Positions 1 to 9,056 of a DNA stretch of 35,392 nucleotides are shown here, in pieces. Each line of letters opens with the position of its first letter. The stretch's first letter is position 1. Below the pieces are notes generated by a model that saw only the letters and a program-made list of their open reading frames with translations, was not told the origin of the DNA and searched no databases. The position numbers and the translations under genes are program-made. Source of the DNA: Candidatus Kuenenia stuttgartensis (GTDB taxonomy: Bacteria > Bacteroidota > Bacteroidia > Flavobacteriales_D > Crocinitomicaceae); NCBI GenBank assembly GCA_943326025.2, contig CALPRR020000001.1, forward strand, positions 1 to 35,392, given 5' to 3'.

Positions 1-1
1 A

Positions 2-1000
2 ACTATTAGTGGTACACCAAATGCAGTGGTAACTTATACCTTAAATTCAGGCGCTGCACAAACAGTAACATTAAATGCTCAAGGAAGTGCATCTGTATCT
101 ACAGGTTTATTAAGTGCTAATGCCACATATAGTTTAACGGGGATTGCTGTTACAACATCACCGTTTTGTGCACAGGCATTAAGTTCATCATTGACGATAA
201 CAGTTGAAAACTCTCCAACAATAACTTTTACATCTGATATTACATCAGGATGTGCACCATTGAAAGTTAACTTTACAAATACAACTTTAAATACAACAAA
301 CTGTAATTGGAATTTTGGAAATGGATCAACAACGAATGGTTGTGGAACAGTTTCACATACGTTTAATTCAGCAGGTTGCTATGATATAACTCTAACAGCA
401 GCATCGCCAAATGGGTGTATTGCGAACTTAAAAATACCAAGTATGGTTTGTGTAGAAGCTGCACCAGTTGCTGCTTTTAACCCAACTCCAGATGTATTAT
501 CAAGTTTAAATACAGTTTGTACAATGGTAAATATCTCAACTGGAGCAGTAAATTATGCTTGGGAATTTGGAGATGCTTCAACATCAACTGATACAGAACC
601 AGCACACAGTTACACACTGGATGAAGGGATAGATCATTACACAATTAAATTAATAGCATATTCGCCAACAGGATGTTCTGATACGTCTATAGTAACAATA
701 AAAGTATATGAAGAATTAGTGTATTTTATACCCAATACATTTACTCCGGATGGCGATAAATTTAATCAAACATTCCAACCAGTATTTACGAAAGGATATG
801 ATCCTTATAATTTTAATATGATTATCGTCAATCGTTGGGGAGAAACAGTTTTTGAAACGAATGACACAAGAGTTGGATGGGATGGCACATATGGTGGTAA
901 GATTGTCCAAGAAGGAACATATACATGGAAAATTAATTTCAAATTAAAGTCAAACGATGATCGAAAAATGGAAACAGGTCATGTTATTTTAATTAGATAA
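2..1000 (+). CDS. C-terminal part of a PKD-domain surface protein with T9SS type B sorting domain (5' end outside window)
   Basis: The reading frame is open from base 2, so the gene starts upstream of the window; the ATG at 26 is internal. The visible part has cysteine-containing Ig/PKD-like modules (about residues 75-150 and 155-240 of this fragment, with NWNFGNG and AWEFGDA, the typical PKD W.FGDG core). These are followed by a C-terminal domain with FIPNTFTPDGDKFN, IIVNRWGETVF, W-D-G and a final GHVILIR. This is the gliding-motility-associated C-terminal (CHU_C, type B) sorting domain of T9SS cargo. Known for the family: the domain directs export across the outer membrane and attachment or release at the surface. 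The passenger function is not visible here; adhesin is a guess. A strong terminator follows directly. Confidence 0.93.
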   Translation, partial: TISGTPNAVVTYTLNSGAAQTVTLNAQGSASVSTGLLSANATYSLTGIAVTTSPFCAQALSSSLTITVENSPTITFTSDITSGCAPLKVNFTNTTLNTTNCNWNFGNGSTTNGCGTVSHTFNSAGCYDITLTAASPNGCIANLKIPSMVCVEAAPVAAFNPTPDVLSSLNTVCTMVNISTGAVNYAWEFGDASTSTDTEPAHSYTLDEGIDHYTIKLIAYSPTGCSDTSIVTIKVYEELVYFIPNTFTPDGDKFNQTFQPVFTKGYDPYNFNMIIVNRWGETVFETNDTRVGWDGTYGGKIVQEGTYTWKINFKLKSNDDRKMETGHVILIR

Positions 1001-1033
1001 TTTTAGATAATTTAAAATATTTTTATTATATTG

Positions 1034-1062
1034 AGAGTCATAAGAGATTATGACTCTTTTTT
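1034..1062 (+). terminator. Rho-independent terminator of the T9SS protein gene
   Basis: A perfect 10-bp stem (1034-1043 with 1048-1057, AGAGTCATAA / TTATGACTCT), a GAGA loop and a T-run to 1062. It touches the stop codon of the convergent gene at 1061. Confidence 0.9.
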
Positions 1063-3286
1063 ATTCATGACCTTCTTCTAATTGTTGATTTGTAGATGAA
1101 AAATACTTAATACTAATTTCATTTTCTTCTGTCCCATATATATACTCTACTCTGGCACAGATTTTTCCTTCTAATTCTGTATTTACTAAATCCCCTATTA
1201 AATTTCTTGCCTCAATATTTTTAACAAGTTGATTTGGATAATAACTTATTGATATTGAAGCAACACTATCAATTGTTTCTGTAAATATTTTCTTGCAATT
1301 TTTATATTGTTCTTTTATTAAATTCCCGTTTGTATCGTGTTCAAAAACATAAATAGCAACATTATTGTTATCCAATTTTAATTTTTTCTTTTTAGAATAA
1401 AAACTTTTTTCTTTTAATAAGAAACCATCATAAACAAATCTATAAATAGCAAAACCAAAACGATCCTCCATTAATTTATTTTTTGAATTATAATATGCTG
1501 TTTCTATTAAATTACCAGATAAATCGTAATTATTTAACTCTTTATAAAAGCAGGTAATACAGGTAATATTCGTTATCGGATTTTCAAATTCATCCAATAG
1601 AATTCTTTCAACAAGTAAATTTGATGAATTATACTTAAGTTTTACTACTGCAATACTATCTAAATTAAGGCAAAGTTTTAGGTTTTGATCAAAATATCGA
1701 ATCTCTCTTTCTAAATTTAAAGTATCATCAACACTAATTGTTTTTTTAGCATAACCTTTTGCCGGTATGAATTTTAATTGATTTTTCACATCAAAATATC
1801 TCTCCTCAACTAAAATATCATTCAAATTATAATTATATTCTACTTTATGAAATCCTTCAGGTAATTCCATTGGTTTAGATAAACTATCAAACCAACATTC
1901 CCTTATAATTAATGAATTATCATTTAACATTACACGATATTTAATAGCTATACCATCTAACTCTGCATCTTCATCAATACCTACTAAATTTAAATTTTTA
2001 TCCAAAGCTTTAATTAATTTTTTACCAAAACCTTCATCATCATAGACATATTCAAATTCATATCGATAGACGCCTGAATAATCTTCAGTTGGATCATTAT
2101 TTTCATTCAAATAATATTCAGCATTAGTAAAATCATATGAATCAAATTCATAAACAATTTTATGTACACCATGAGAATTGTTTGTTGGCTGTTGATTAAT
2201 ACCAAAATAGCTTTCTTCAGAAATCCTACCCATTTCATGATATTTAAATCTTTGACCTGATAAACCATTTTTATTAATAACTGATTTTTTATTTAAGCCA
2301 TAATTAAAAATCGTAATTAAATTATTTAATGAATCATAGGTATATTCAATTCTAATTATAGAGTCATCAATAAAAAAAGGCTCATTTTTGTAATTGTAAA
2401 AATTAACTGAAAGTACATTTCCTCTATTGTCATTGAAATAATTTATTATTGAGGGTTTATTTGTAGAGTTCGTAATATCATTTTCAGTATAAGATAGAAT
2501 TTCACTAAACTTGTTTTGATTTATTATTTGATTAACATAACCATTTGAGTCATAATTAAACGTCTTAAAATAAATAGAAGGCTCTATTTCAAAAAGTTCA
2601 TTTAATCGGTTATATTTTTTTTCAAAAATCAAATTTCCAATTTCATTGTATAAATGTTCCATTTTAACTACTTCTTTACTTTCAACTTCATCAAGAAATT
2701 CGAATATTTCCTCGGTAAGTTGATTTTTTGAATTTAGCTTAACACTTACTGTTTTATTTTTTCCTTCTTGAAAATAAAACGGGTGATTTCCAGAAACATT
2801 CATTGATATCAATTCTCCTTGTTCATTGTAAATATATATTACTTGGCCTTGTTCTTCAAAAAACTCATCATCAAATTCAGATACTTCGTATGTATAAATA
2901 GATGAAACTCGATTTTTATCATCGTATTTTACTTGCCAATAAAATGAATTAGGTTCATATAAATTATCTAAATCCTCACCTTCAATATATGACTGAATTT
3001 GAACTTCAGATTCTTTATAGAGATATGATAGACGAATCCCATTTAAGATTGAACTGTAAACACCGACCGCATCATCCATTTTACAACTTTTAACATCATA
3101 TAAACGATTAATCGTATCATATTCAAAAACATAGTAATTCATGGTCATTGCTTCATCTTCTGTTATTGGATACATACCTTCGCATTTCCCATAAGCATCC
3201 ATGAAGGCATTTCTGTAATATTTTTTTGATTGCGCCTGAAGGCTTAAAACCAAAAGAAAAAAAGATAAACTAACTAATAATTTCAT
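1061..3286 (-). CDS. secreted YD/RHS-like repeat protein of unknown function
   Basis: A 741-residue protein with a clear signal peptide (MKLLVSLSFFLLVLSLQAQ, cleavage about residue 19). The mature part is built from many degenerate 20-30 residue repeats of the kind Y-x-x-x-G-N-L-I-x-E-x-x-Y (for example YNEIGNLIFEKKYN, YDSLNNLITIFNY, YDLSGNLIETAYY, HDTNGNLIKEQY). These resemble YD/RHS-type or YwqK-like beta repeats. There is no RHS core, no toxin domain and no T9SS tail at the C-terminus, so I expect a periplasmic or outer-membrane-associated beta-rich protein. The start is set by the signal peptide. It is transcribed alone, convergent with the preceding gene. The function is not recognised; confidence is for the gene, not a role. 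Confidence 0.85.
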   Translation of the reverse strand: MKLLVSLSFFLLVLSLQAQSKKYYRNAFMDAYGKCEGMYPITEDEAMTMNYYVFEYDTINRLYDVKSCKMDDAVGVYSSILNGIRLSYLYKESEVQIQSYIEGEDLDNLYEPNSFYWQVKYDDKNRVSSIYTYEVSEFDDEFFEEQGQVIYIYNEQGELISMNVSGNHPFYFQEGKNKTVSVKLNSKNQLTEEIFEFLDEVESKEVVKMEHLYNEIGNLIFEKKYNRLNELFEIEPSIYFKTFNYDSNGYVNQIINQNKFSEILSYTENDITNSTNKPSIINYFNDNRGNVLSVNFYNYKNEPFFIDDSIIRIEYTYDSLNNLITIFNYGLNKKSVINKNGLSGQRFKYHEMGRISEESYFGINQQPTNNSHGVHKIVYEFDSYDFTNAEYYLNENNDPTEDYSGVYRYEFEYVYDDEGFGKKLIKALDKNLNLVGIDEDAELDGIAIKYRVMLNDNSLIIRECWFDSLSKPMELPEGFHKVEYNYNLNDILVEERYFDVKNQLKFIPAKGYAKKTISVDDTLNLEREIRYFDQNLKLCLNLDSIAVVKLKYNSSNLLVERILLDEFENPITNITCITCFYKELNNYDLSGNLIETAYYNSKNKLMEDRFGFAIYRFVYDGFLLKEKSFYSKKKKLKLDNNNVAIYVFEHDTNGNLIKEQYKNCKKIFTETIDSVASISISYYPNQLVKNIEARNLIGDLVNTELEGKICARVEYIYGTEENEISIKYFSSTNQQLEEGHE

Positions 3287-3447
3287 AAATAATATTTCTT
3301 TTTAAATTTTCAGTTAAAGTAAACTCTAAACTAATCATTATAACTACTGAAAATCAGGACTTATTAATTGTTAATTCAATTCCAAATGTTAATATCTCCA
3401 TTTAATAGTTAAATTCACTCTAAAATAAATAGCGTTTTTAAGAATGA

Positions 3448-3478
3448 TTGTAGTATCGAAGAGAAAATAATATATTTG
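3448..3478 (+). promoter_or_regulatory. Bacteroidota promoter (TTG-N20-TATATTTG) of the ABC importer operon
   Basis: TTG at 3448-3450, a 20-nt spacer, and a perfect TAnnTTTG -7 box (TATATTTG) at 3471-3478. The box ends 4 nt before the ATG at 3483, and an in-frame TGA at 3477-3479 rules out an earlier start. The transcript should begin at or within a few bases of the start codon. Confidence 0.7.
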
Positions 3479-3482
3479 AAAA

Positions 3483-4592
3483 ATGAAAACAAAGCATATT
3501 TTATATTCAATTTTAATTTTTTCAATATTAGTTGGTTGTTCAAGAAAAAGAAAAGAATCAAATCATTTTGAAACTAATTCCAATGTAAAATATGCGAAAA
3601 ACTTCAGTATTAAAATCAATAAAAATTATATTGAATTCCATCTATTAAATCCTGAAACGAATGAAATTGAAAAAAAATTCGCTTTAATCAAAAATGATTC
3701 TATAAAAGTACCTGAAGGATTCACTCCAATTTTAGTTCCAATAAAATCTACAATCACATTATCTAGTACTCACATAGGAATGCTTTCAAAATTAAATGCA
3801 TGTAATCTTGTTAAAGGTATTTCAAATCATAATTATGTATATGAACCAAGTATACTTGAACGTTATAAAAAAGGAGAAGTAATTGAATTGGGAGATGAAA
3901 ACTCGATATCAGTTGAATCTATTATTCGATCACAATCAGATCTATTGATTTATAGTGGATTCGGCAAAGAATTTCCTCATCAAGAACAATTAGAAAAACT
4001 CGGAACAATATGTTTAGCAAACTATGATTGGAAAGAAAATCATCCATTAGGTAAAGCAGAATGGATTAAAGTTTTTGGTTATTTAACAGGGAAAGAAGAA
4101 ATTGCTTCTATTTACTTTAAGGCGATAGAAAAGGATTATTTAAGTCTGAAAAAAATGGCTTCAAAACTAAAGGATACTCCTAGCCTTTTTAGTGGGAATT
4201 TAGTCGGCGATATTTGGTATTCTCCAGCTGGAGAAAGTTATAATGCTATTTTATTTAAAGATGCTAAAGGTGATTACAAATATGCTAATTCAAAAGGAAT
4301 AGGTAGTATTGAAAATAGCTTTGAACAAATATTTAGTGACAATTTAAATACACAATATTGGTTTAATCCAGGAATTGAATCGAAGCATGATTTATTAAAA
4401 AGTCAGCCAAAATTCAAATTATTTCAAGCTTATAAAGAAAATAAAATTTTCAGTTACACATTTTCTGGCAATGAATTTTGGGAAAGAAGCGCCGTTGAAC
4501 CAAATCATGTTTTATCAGATTTAATTCGAATTTTACATCCTGAACTTAAATTAAAAAATAAGCTTTATTTTTACAGAACTTTAAGCAAATAA
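3483..4592 (+). CDS. substrate-binding lipoprotein of an iron-siderophore/heme/cobalamin-type ABC importer
   Basis: A 369-residue protein with a lipoprotein signal ending in the lipobox LVGC (lipid-bound Cys19), so it is anchored in the envelope. The remaining sequence fits the class III periplasmic binding fold (BtuF/FhuD/FepB-like). About residues 85-205 hold the first lobe, with STITLSSTHIGMLSKL, V-KGISNHNYVY and ESIIRSQSDLLIYSGFG, followed by the linker helix and the second lobe to residue 369. It captures a metal-chelate ligand and hands it to the permease encoded next. The stop overlaps the permease start by one base (TAATG). No TonB-dependent receptor lies beside it, so the substrate (siderophore, heme or corrinoid) cannot be told. 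The predicted mRNA is leaderless. Confidence 0.88.
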   Translation: MKTKHILYSILIFSILVGCSRKRKESNHFETNSNVKYAKNFSIKINKNYIEFHLLNPETNEIEKKFALIKNDSIKVPEGFTPILVPIKSTITLSSTHIGMLSKLNACNLVKGISNHNYVYEPSILERYKKGEVIELGDENSISVESIIRSQSDLLIYSGFGKEFPHQEQLEKLGTICLANYDWKENHPLGKAEWIKVFGYLTGKEEIASIYFKAIEKDYLSLKKMASKLKDTPSLFSGNLVGDIWYSPAGESYNAILFKDAKGDYKYANSKGIGSIENSFEQIFSDNLNTQYWFNPGIESKHDLLKSQPKFKLFQAYKENKIFSYTFSGNEFWERSAVEPNHVLSDLIRILHPELKLKNKLYFYRTLSK

Positions 4593-5590
4593 TGACTGTA
4601 GCACGTAAAAACAAATTCATTCTTATATCTTTGATTCTTTTGTTTCCAATTTTATGCGGAATACATTTGTTTGTAGGTGAAATATCAGTTTCATTTTCTG
4701 ATTTTTGGAATTCAGTATTGGATTTTAATAACGAAAATACCTCACAAACAATTATTCGAGAATTTAGAATACCACGACTTGTAATGGGTATTTTAGCTGG
4801 TAGTGGGCTTTCGATTGCTGGTTTATTCATGCAAACAATGTTTAACAATCCATTGGCTGGTCCTTATATTTTAGGAATAAATTCAGGATCAAGTCTTTTT
4901 GTAGCTTTTAGTGTAATGACAGGTATTCCATTTTTAACAACTGATCTTGGAACTATCTCAAGTGCATTAATTGGTGCTTTTATTTTTGGATTAATAATCC
5001 TTTCTTTTTCTTATTTAGTTAAATCACATATTTCTCTTTTATTGATTGGTATAATGCTTGGAAGTTTTACAAGTGCTATTGTTTCAATCTTACAAACTAT
5101 GAGCGAACCCAATCAACTGAAACTTTTTACTATGTGGACAATGGGATCGTTGCAGCAAGTCGAGTTTTCTGAATTACCGCTAATCGTATTTTTTTTTATT
5201 GTTGGAATTTCATTTTCACTTTTCATGATAAAACCGTTAAACGCACTTGTTATTGGTGAAAGTCAAGCATTAACATTAGGAATTCATGTAAAATATGTGC
5301 GACTTGCACTTATCTTGATAACAGCCATTTTAACTGGAATTATTACTGCTTATTGTGGACCAATAGCATTTGTTGGTCTTGCTGTACCAAACATTGTAAA
5401 AATGATTTTTAAAACTCAATCTCACTTAACATTATTAATTGGTTGTTTCTTAATTGGTAGTTTTTTCATGATTACATGTGATATATTAATTCAATTATTA
5501 GAAAGTACTATTCATATACCGATCAATGCATTAACTTCTATCATCGGAGCACCATTTGTGATCGTAATTGTTCTAAAACGACTAGCATGA
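4592..5590 (+). CDS. FecCD-family ABC importer permease
   Basis: A 332-residue, strongly hydrophobic protein with about nine to ten membrane segments. It has FecCD/BtuC family motifs: REFRIPRLVMGILAGSGLSIAGLFMQTMFNNPLAGPYILGINSG near residues 50-95, GESQALTLGIHVKYVR near 220, and the coupling region GPIAFVGLAVPNIVK near 255. It forms the inner-membrane channel of the importer, presumably as a homodimer with the ATPase encoded next. Start and stop codons overlap both neighbours (TAATG upstream, ATGA downstream), which indicates translational coupling. Length is normal for the family. Confidence 0.95.
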   Translation: MTVARKNKFILISLILLFPILCGIHLFVGEISVSFSDFWNSVLDFNNENTSQTIIREFRIPRLVMGILAGSGLSIAGLFMQTMFNNPLAGPYILGINSGSSLFVAFSVMTGIPFLTTDLGTISSALIGAFIFGLIILSFSYLVKSHISLLLIGIMLGSFTSAIVSILQTMSEPNQLKLFTMWTMGSLQQVEFSELPLIVFFFIVGISFSLFMIKPLNALVIGESQALTLGIHVKYVRLALILITAILTGIITAYCGPIAFVGLAVPNIVKMIFKTQSHLTLLIGCFLIGSFFMITCDILIQLLESTIHIPINALTSIIGAPFVIVIVLKRLA

Positions 5591-6294
5591 TTGAGTTAAA
5601 AGAAATTGAAATAGGATATAAAAAACACTTGTTTTCTATTGATAACATTCAATTATCGAAAGGGAAAGTATACTCACTTATAGGTGCAAATGGTGCTGGG
5701 AAAACTACTTTTTTAAAAACTTTACAAGGAAATCATTCAACAATAAAAGGTAAAATTTTAATCAACAAAACGGATGTTCAACTTTTTGAACGCCAGAAGT
5801 TATCCCAAACAATTGCATTTGTTAATTCTAAATTTGATGGAGTAGACTATTTAAGAGTATCAGATTATGTAGGACTAGGTAGAACACCCTATACCAATGC
5901 ACTAGGAAGATTATCTGAAAAAGACCTTAAAATTATTGAAAATTCTTTAGACGAATTGAACATTAAACACCTCTCAAATTTTTTCACAACTAAACTTAGT
6001 GATGGAGAACGTCAATTAGCTGCTATTGCAAGAGCAATATCACAAGAAACAGATATTATTATATTAGATGAGCCTACTGCATTTTTAGATTATGCAAATA
6101 GAAAATTAGTAATGAAGGAAATGAAAAAAATTGCTTCAGAACATGAAAAATGTATCATTATTTCTTCTCACGATTTAGATTTATGTCTTGAAAGTGAAAC
6201 AGAAATTTTAGTCATAAATAAAAAAACTAAATCATTAGAACATTATATTTCAAATTCATTATCTAAAGAAAGTTTAATACAAATTGGTTTTTAA
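5587..6294 (+). CDS. ABC importer ATPase (FecE/BtuD-like)
   Basis: A 235-residue ATP-binding subunit with all nucleotide-binding motifs. Walker A GANGAGKTT is at residues 33-41, the ABC signature LSDGERQ near residue 138, Walker B IIILDEPTAFLD near 160, and the H-loop in IISSHDLDLCLE near 198. The first gene of the operon is a class III binding lipoprotein and the second a FecCD permease, so this subunit powers uptake of a metal chelate. It overlaps the permease stop by 4 nt (ATGA). It is slightly short for the family (about 250-260 residues), mainly at the C-terminus, but complete in motifs. No terminator is evident; decayed sequence follows. Confidence 0.94.
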   Translation: MIELKEIEIGYKKHLFSIDNIQLSKGKVYSLIGANGAGKTTFLKTLQGNHSTIKGKILINKTDVQLFERQKLSQTIAFVNSKFDGVDYLRVSDYVGLGRTPYTNALGRLSEKDLKIIENSLDELNIKHLSNFFTTKLSDGERQLAAIARAISQETDIIILDEPTAFLDYANRKLVMKEMKKIASEHEKCIIISSHDLDLCLESETEILVINKKTKSLEHYISNSLSKESLIQIGF

Positions 6295-6319
6295 TGAGTT
6301 GAAGAAATAAAAAAAGTAA

Positions 6320-6564
6320 CTAAGACCAAATAAACAATTTTTAGGAATTAAAAAAACAGATAAATTAAATCCTATAGACATTGTGAAAATATAGAATCAC
6401 TTGGGAGCTTAGATTTTTGAATCTCAATAAGTAAAAATGAATCCAATTCATGGAGTGGAAATTATAATAATAAGAAAATGCCAACTGGTTCGTATTATTT
6501 CATTATTGAATTCAATAAAGATCATAAAAAAGTGGAATCAGGAATTATTTCAATAATAACATAA
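6320..6564 (+). pseudogene. decayed CHU_C (T9SS type B sorting) domain remnant
   Basis: The 336-nt gap after the importer is not empty. In the frame starting at 6320 it reads IVKI-stop-NHLGA-stop-IFESQ (6380-6427), which matches the VKIYNRWGALIFES core of gliding-motility C-terminal domains apart from two stops. After a frameshift, the frame at 6421-6564 reads NSWSGNYNNKKMPTGSYYFIIEF ... KKVESGIISIIT and then TAA. This is the W.G..N...P.GTYYYII....K...G.I.IIR end of the same domain. I infer the tail of a lost T9SS type B cargo gene; nothing upstream of 6320 is recognisable. The rest of the gap (6565-6630) holds the A/T-rich leader of the next gene. Confidence 0.75.
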
Positions 6565-6630
6565 CTTATATAAAGCATTTTGTTCTTTTTAATTAAGAAA
6601 ATTCGAAGTTATTTTTATTAATTTTACTGA

Positions 6631-8760
6631 ATGAATTCATTTGATGAACAAACGATTAATGATCTCGAATTTTCAACCATACGCGAATGGTTAGTTAATT
6701 ATTCAATTGGTCCAACAGCTGAAAAAAGATTGATGGAATTGTCTCCAACCAATCGTTTTGAAGAGATTAAAAATGAATTATATAGAGTAAATGAATTTCT
6801 TTCACTTCGTTCTGATGGCGAAAATTTTCCTGCATTAGATTATGAAGAACTTTTAACTGAAATTAAGTATTTACCTATTAAAAATGCAGTCCTTTCACAA
6901 GAAGGTTTTTATAGGATTTCTAGGGCTTCATTAATTGTTAACACAATCCTTTATTTCTTTGACAAAAGAGAAAAAGATTATCCTTTATTAGCTGAAATTT
7001 TAAAAGAAGCATACTATACCACAGAAATAATAGATTCAATCGACAAGGTGTTTGATCGAAAAGGAGCTATTAAAGATGATGCCTCTCCTACTCTTCATGA
7101 AATTCGTCAAAGTATTCGTTCTGTTAAAAACAAGATTAATAAGAACTTTGAAAAAGAAATGCGTCGTTTAACCAAGGAGAATTTTTTGGGAGAAACACGT
7201 GAAGCATTTGTCAATGAACGTCGTGTTTTAACAGTAATGTCTACTCACAAACGTAAAATATCAGGTCAAGTTGTCGGTTCTTCTAAAACGGGTAGTTTAA
7301 CTTTTATAGAGCCAGCATGCAACGTTGAACTTAACAATGAATATGAATTATTACTAGACGACGAACGAAAAGAAATTTACAGAATTTTACAAATCTTAAC
7401 TTCTGAAATTGCTCATTTACTTCCACTAATTAAAGAATATCAAACAATCTTAACAGAATTTGATTTTATTAATGCGAAAACTAAATTAGCATTGGAATTA
7501 AATTGTAGTTTACCTGCTATTCAAGAAGATACAACTATTGAATTGATAAATGCTGTTCATCCAATTTTATGGAAAAACAATAAAGTTCAAGGTAAAAAGA
7601 CTTTTTCTCAATATTTATTTATGGATAAATTCTCTCGTATGTTGGTTATTTCAGGACCAAATGCTGGAGGTAAAAGTATTACTTTAAAAACGATAGGATT
7701 ATTACAAATCATGCTTCAATCAGGCTTATTAGTTCCTGTTGACCCAAATAGTAAAATGTGTTTTTTCCAACAAATCTTAACAGATATAGGAGATAATCAA
7801 TCAATTGAAAATGAATTAAGCACTTACTCTTATCGTTTAAAACGAATGAAGCGATTTTTGGAAGTTGCAAATAGAAGAACTCTGCTATTATTAGATGAAT
7901 TTGGAACTGGTTCAGATCCAGAGTTAGGTGGTGCTTTAGCTGAGGTTTTCTTTGAAAATTTATACAATAAAAAATGTTTCGGTGTAATTACAACACATTA
8001 TGCAAACATTAAACTGAAAGCTGACCAACTCAGAAATGCAATCAATGGCTGCATGATGTTTGACACTGATACACTTGAACCATTATATAAATTCTCTTTA
8101 GGTCAGCCAGGAAGTTCATTTACATTTGAAGTTGCTCAAATCAATGGGATTCCAATGGAATTGATTGAAGATGCAAAAAGCAGAATGGATGACAGAAAAG
8201 TCAGAATGGATAAACTACTAAATGAACTTCAACGCGAAAAGACATACCTTGAGCGATTAAACAAAGAACACATTGAAGCACAAGAATTAGCTCAAAAGGC
8301 AAAAAATGAATTCCTTGAAAAAAAATCAAAATTAGAAGAGAAATTAAAATCTGTTCAAGAACAAAATGAAATCAATAATAAATTCATTTCGAGTGGTAAA
8401 AAAATGAATTCTTATATTCAACGTTTTATAACTAGATCCAAAAAGAGAGACATCAACAAACCATTAATTGATGAAATGACCAAATACATTACAGTTGAAA
8501 AATCGAAAATTGAGGAAGCTGATCGAATAGAAAAATTAAAAATTGAATCAAAGCTTCCTAAAAAAGTTACTAAAAAACAAAAAGTTCAAATTGAACGTGA
8601 TGAATATGAACGAGCAAAAATTATTTTAGGCTCAACCGTTAAATTAATTGCTACGAAACAAAGTGGAACTGTGGAAGAAATTAACGGCGAAATGATTACA
8701 GTTGTTTTTGGTTTCATGCGAATGAAAGTTGAGAGAGAAAAATTAATGTGGGTAAAGTAA
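6631..8760 (+). CDS. mutS2: MutS2-family ATPase lacking the Smr domain
   Basis: A 709-residue protein. The N-terminal core/lever region (1-300) includes the MutS2-typical GAIKDDASPTLHEIRQSI and VGSSKTGSLTFIEP. The ATPase follows, with Walker A GPNAGGKS at residues 342-349, Walker B LLLLDEFG (D422-E423) and GSDPELGGALAE. A coiled-coil segment spans about 510-590 (RKVRMDKLLNELQREK ...), and the protein ends with a short beta-rich KOW-like end (SGTVEEINGEMITVVFG). Canonical MutS2 has about 780 residues and ends in an Smr nuclease domain, which is absent here; the ORF ends cleanly with TAA. Family roles are suppression of recombination and splitting of collided ribosomes. Without Smr, direct nicking by this protein is unlikely. 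TAATTTTA, a near -7 box, ends 4 nt before the ATG. Confidence 0.9.
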   Translation: MNSFDEQTINDLEFSTIREWLVNYSIGPTAEKRLMELSPTNRFEEIKNELYRVNEFLSLRSDGENFPALDYEELLTEIKYLPIKNAVLSQEGFYRISRASLIVNTILYFFDKREKDYPLLAEILKEAYYTTEIIDSIDKVFDRKGAIKDDASPTLHEIRQSIRSVKNKINKNFEKEMRRLTKENFLGETREAFVNERRVLTVMSTHKRKISGQVVGSSKTGSLTFIEPACNVELNNEYELLLDDERKEIYRILQILTSEIAHLLPLIKEYQTILTEFDFINAKTKLALELNCSLPAIQEDTTIELINAVHPILWKNNKVQGKKTFSQYLFMDKFSRMLVISGPNAGGKSITLKTIGLLQIMLQSGLLVPVDPNSKMCFFQQILTDIGDNQSIENELSTYSYRLKRMKRFLEVANRRTLLLLDEFGTGSDPELGGALAEVFFENLYNKKCFGVITTHYANIKLKADQLRNAINGCMMFDTDTLEPLYKFSLGQPGSSFTFEVAQINGIPMELIEDAKSRMDDRKVRMDKLLNELQREKTYLERLNKEHIEAQELAQKAKNEFLEKKSKLEEKLKSVQEQNEINNKFISSGKKMNSYIQRFITRSKKRDINKPLIDEMTKYITVEKSKIEEADRIEKLKIESKLPKKVTKKQKVQIERDEYERAKIILGSTVKLIATKQSGTVEEINGEMITVVFGFMRMKVEREKLMWVK

Positions 8761-9056
8761 AAGCTCTTCCAAAAATAATTATTGAATTATTTAATTTGTT
8801 TGCAATACATACAAAAAAATGAATCAATCCGAATAAAATCTAACCAAAAATCATCTGTAAAGCACCATTGCTTTTCATTCAATAAAATTATTGTAAACTA
8901 TAAATCAATACTTAAATTCATTACTAAATTAAGTTCCAATATAATATAAAAAAGGATATTTTATGCAAATTAATACACTTTCAAATAGTGAAAAATTTTG
9001 TATATATACTTTATTATTAATACTTTTAGCTTAAAATTTGATAACATTTCATAAAT

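Noticed and set aside
4546..4848. Minus-strand 100-codon ORF over the importer permease start
   Set aside because: Overlaps two operon genes on the opposite strand and shows no protein-like features.
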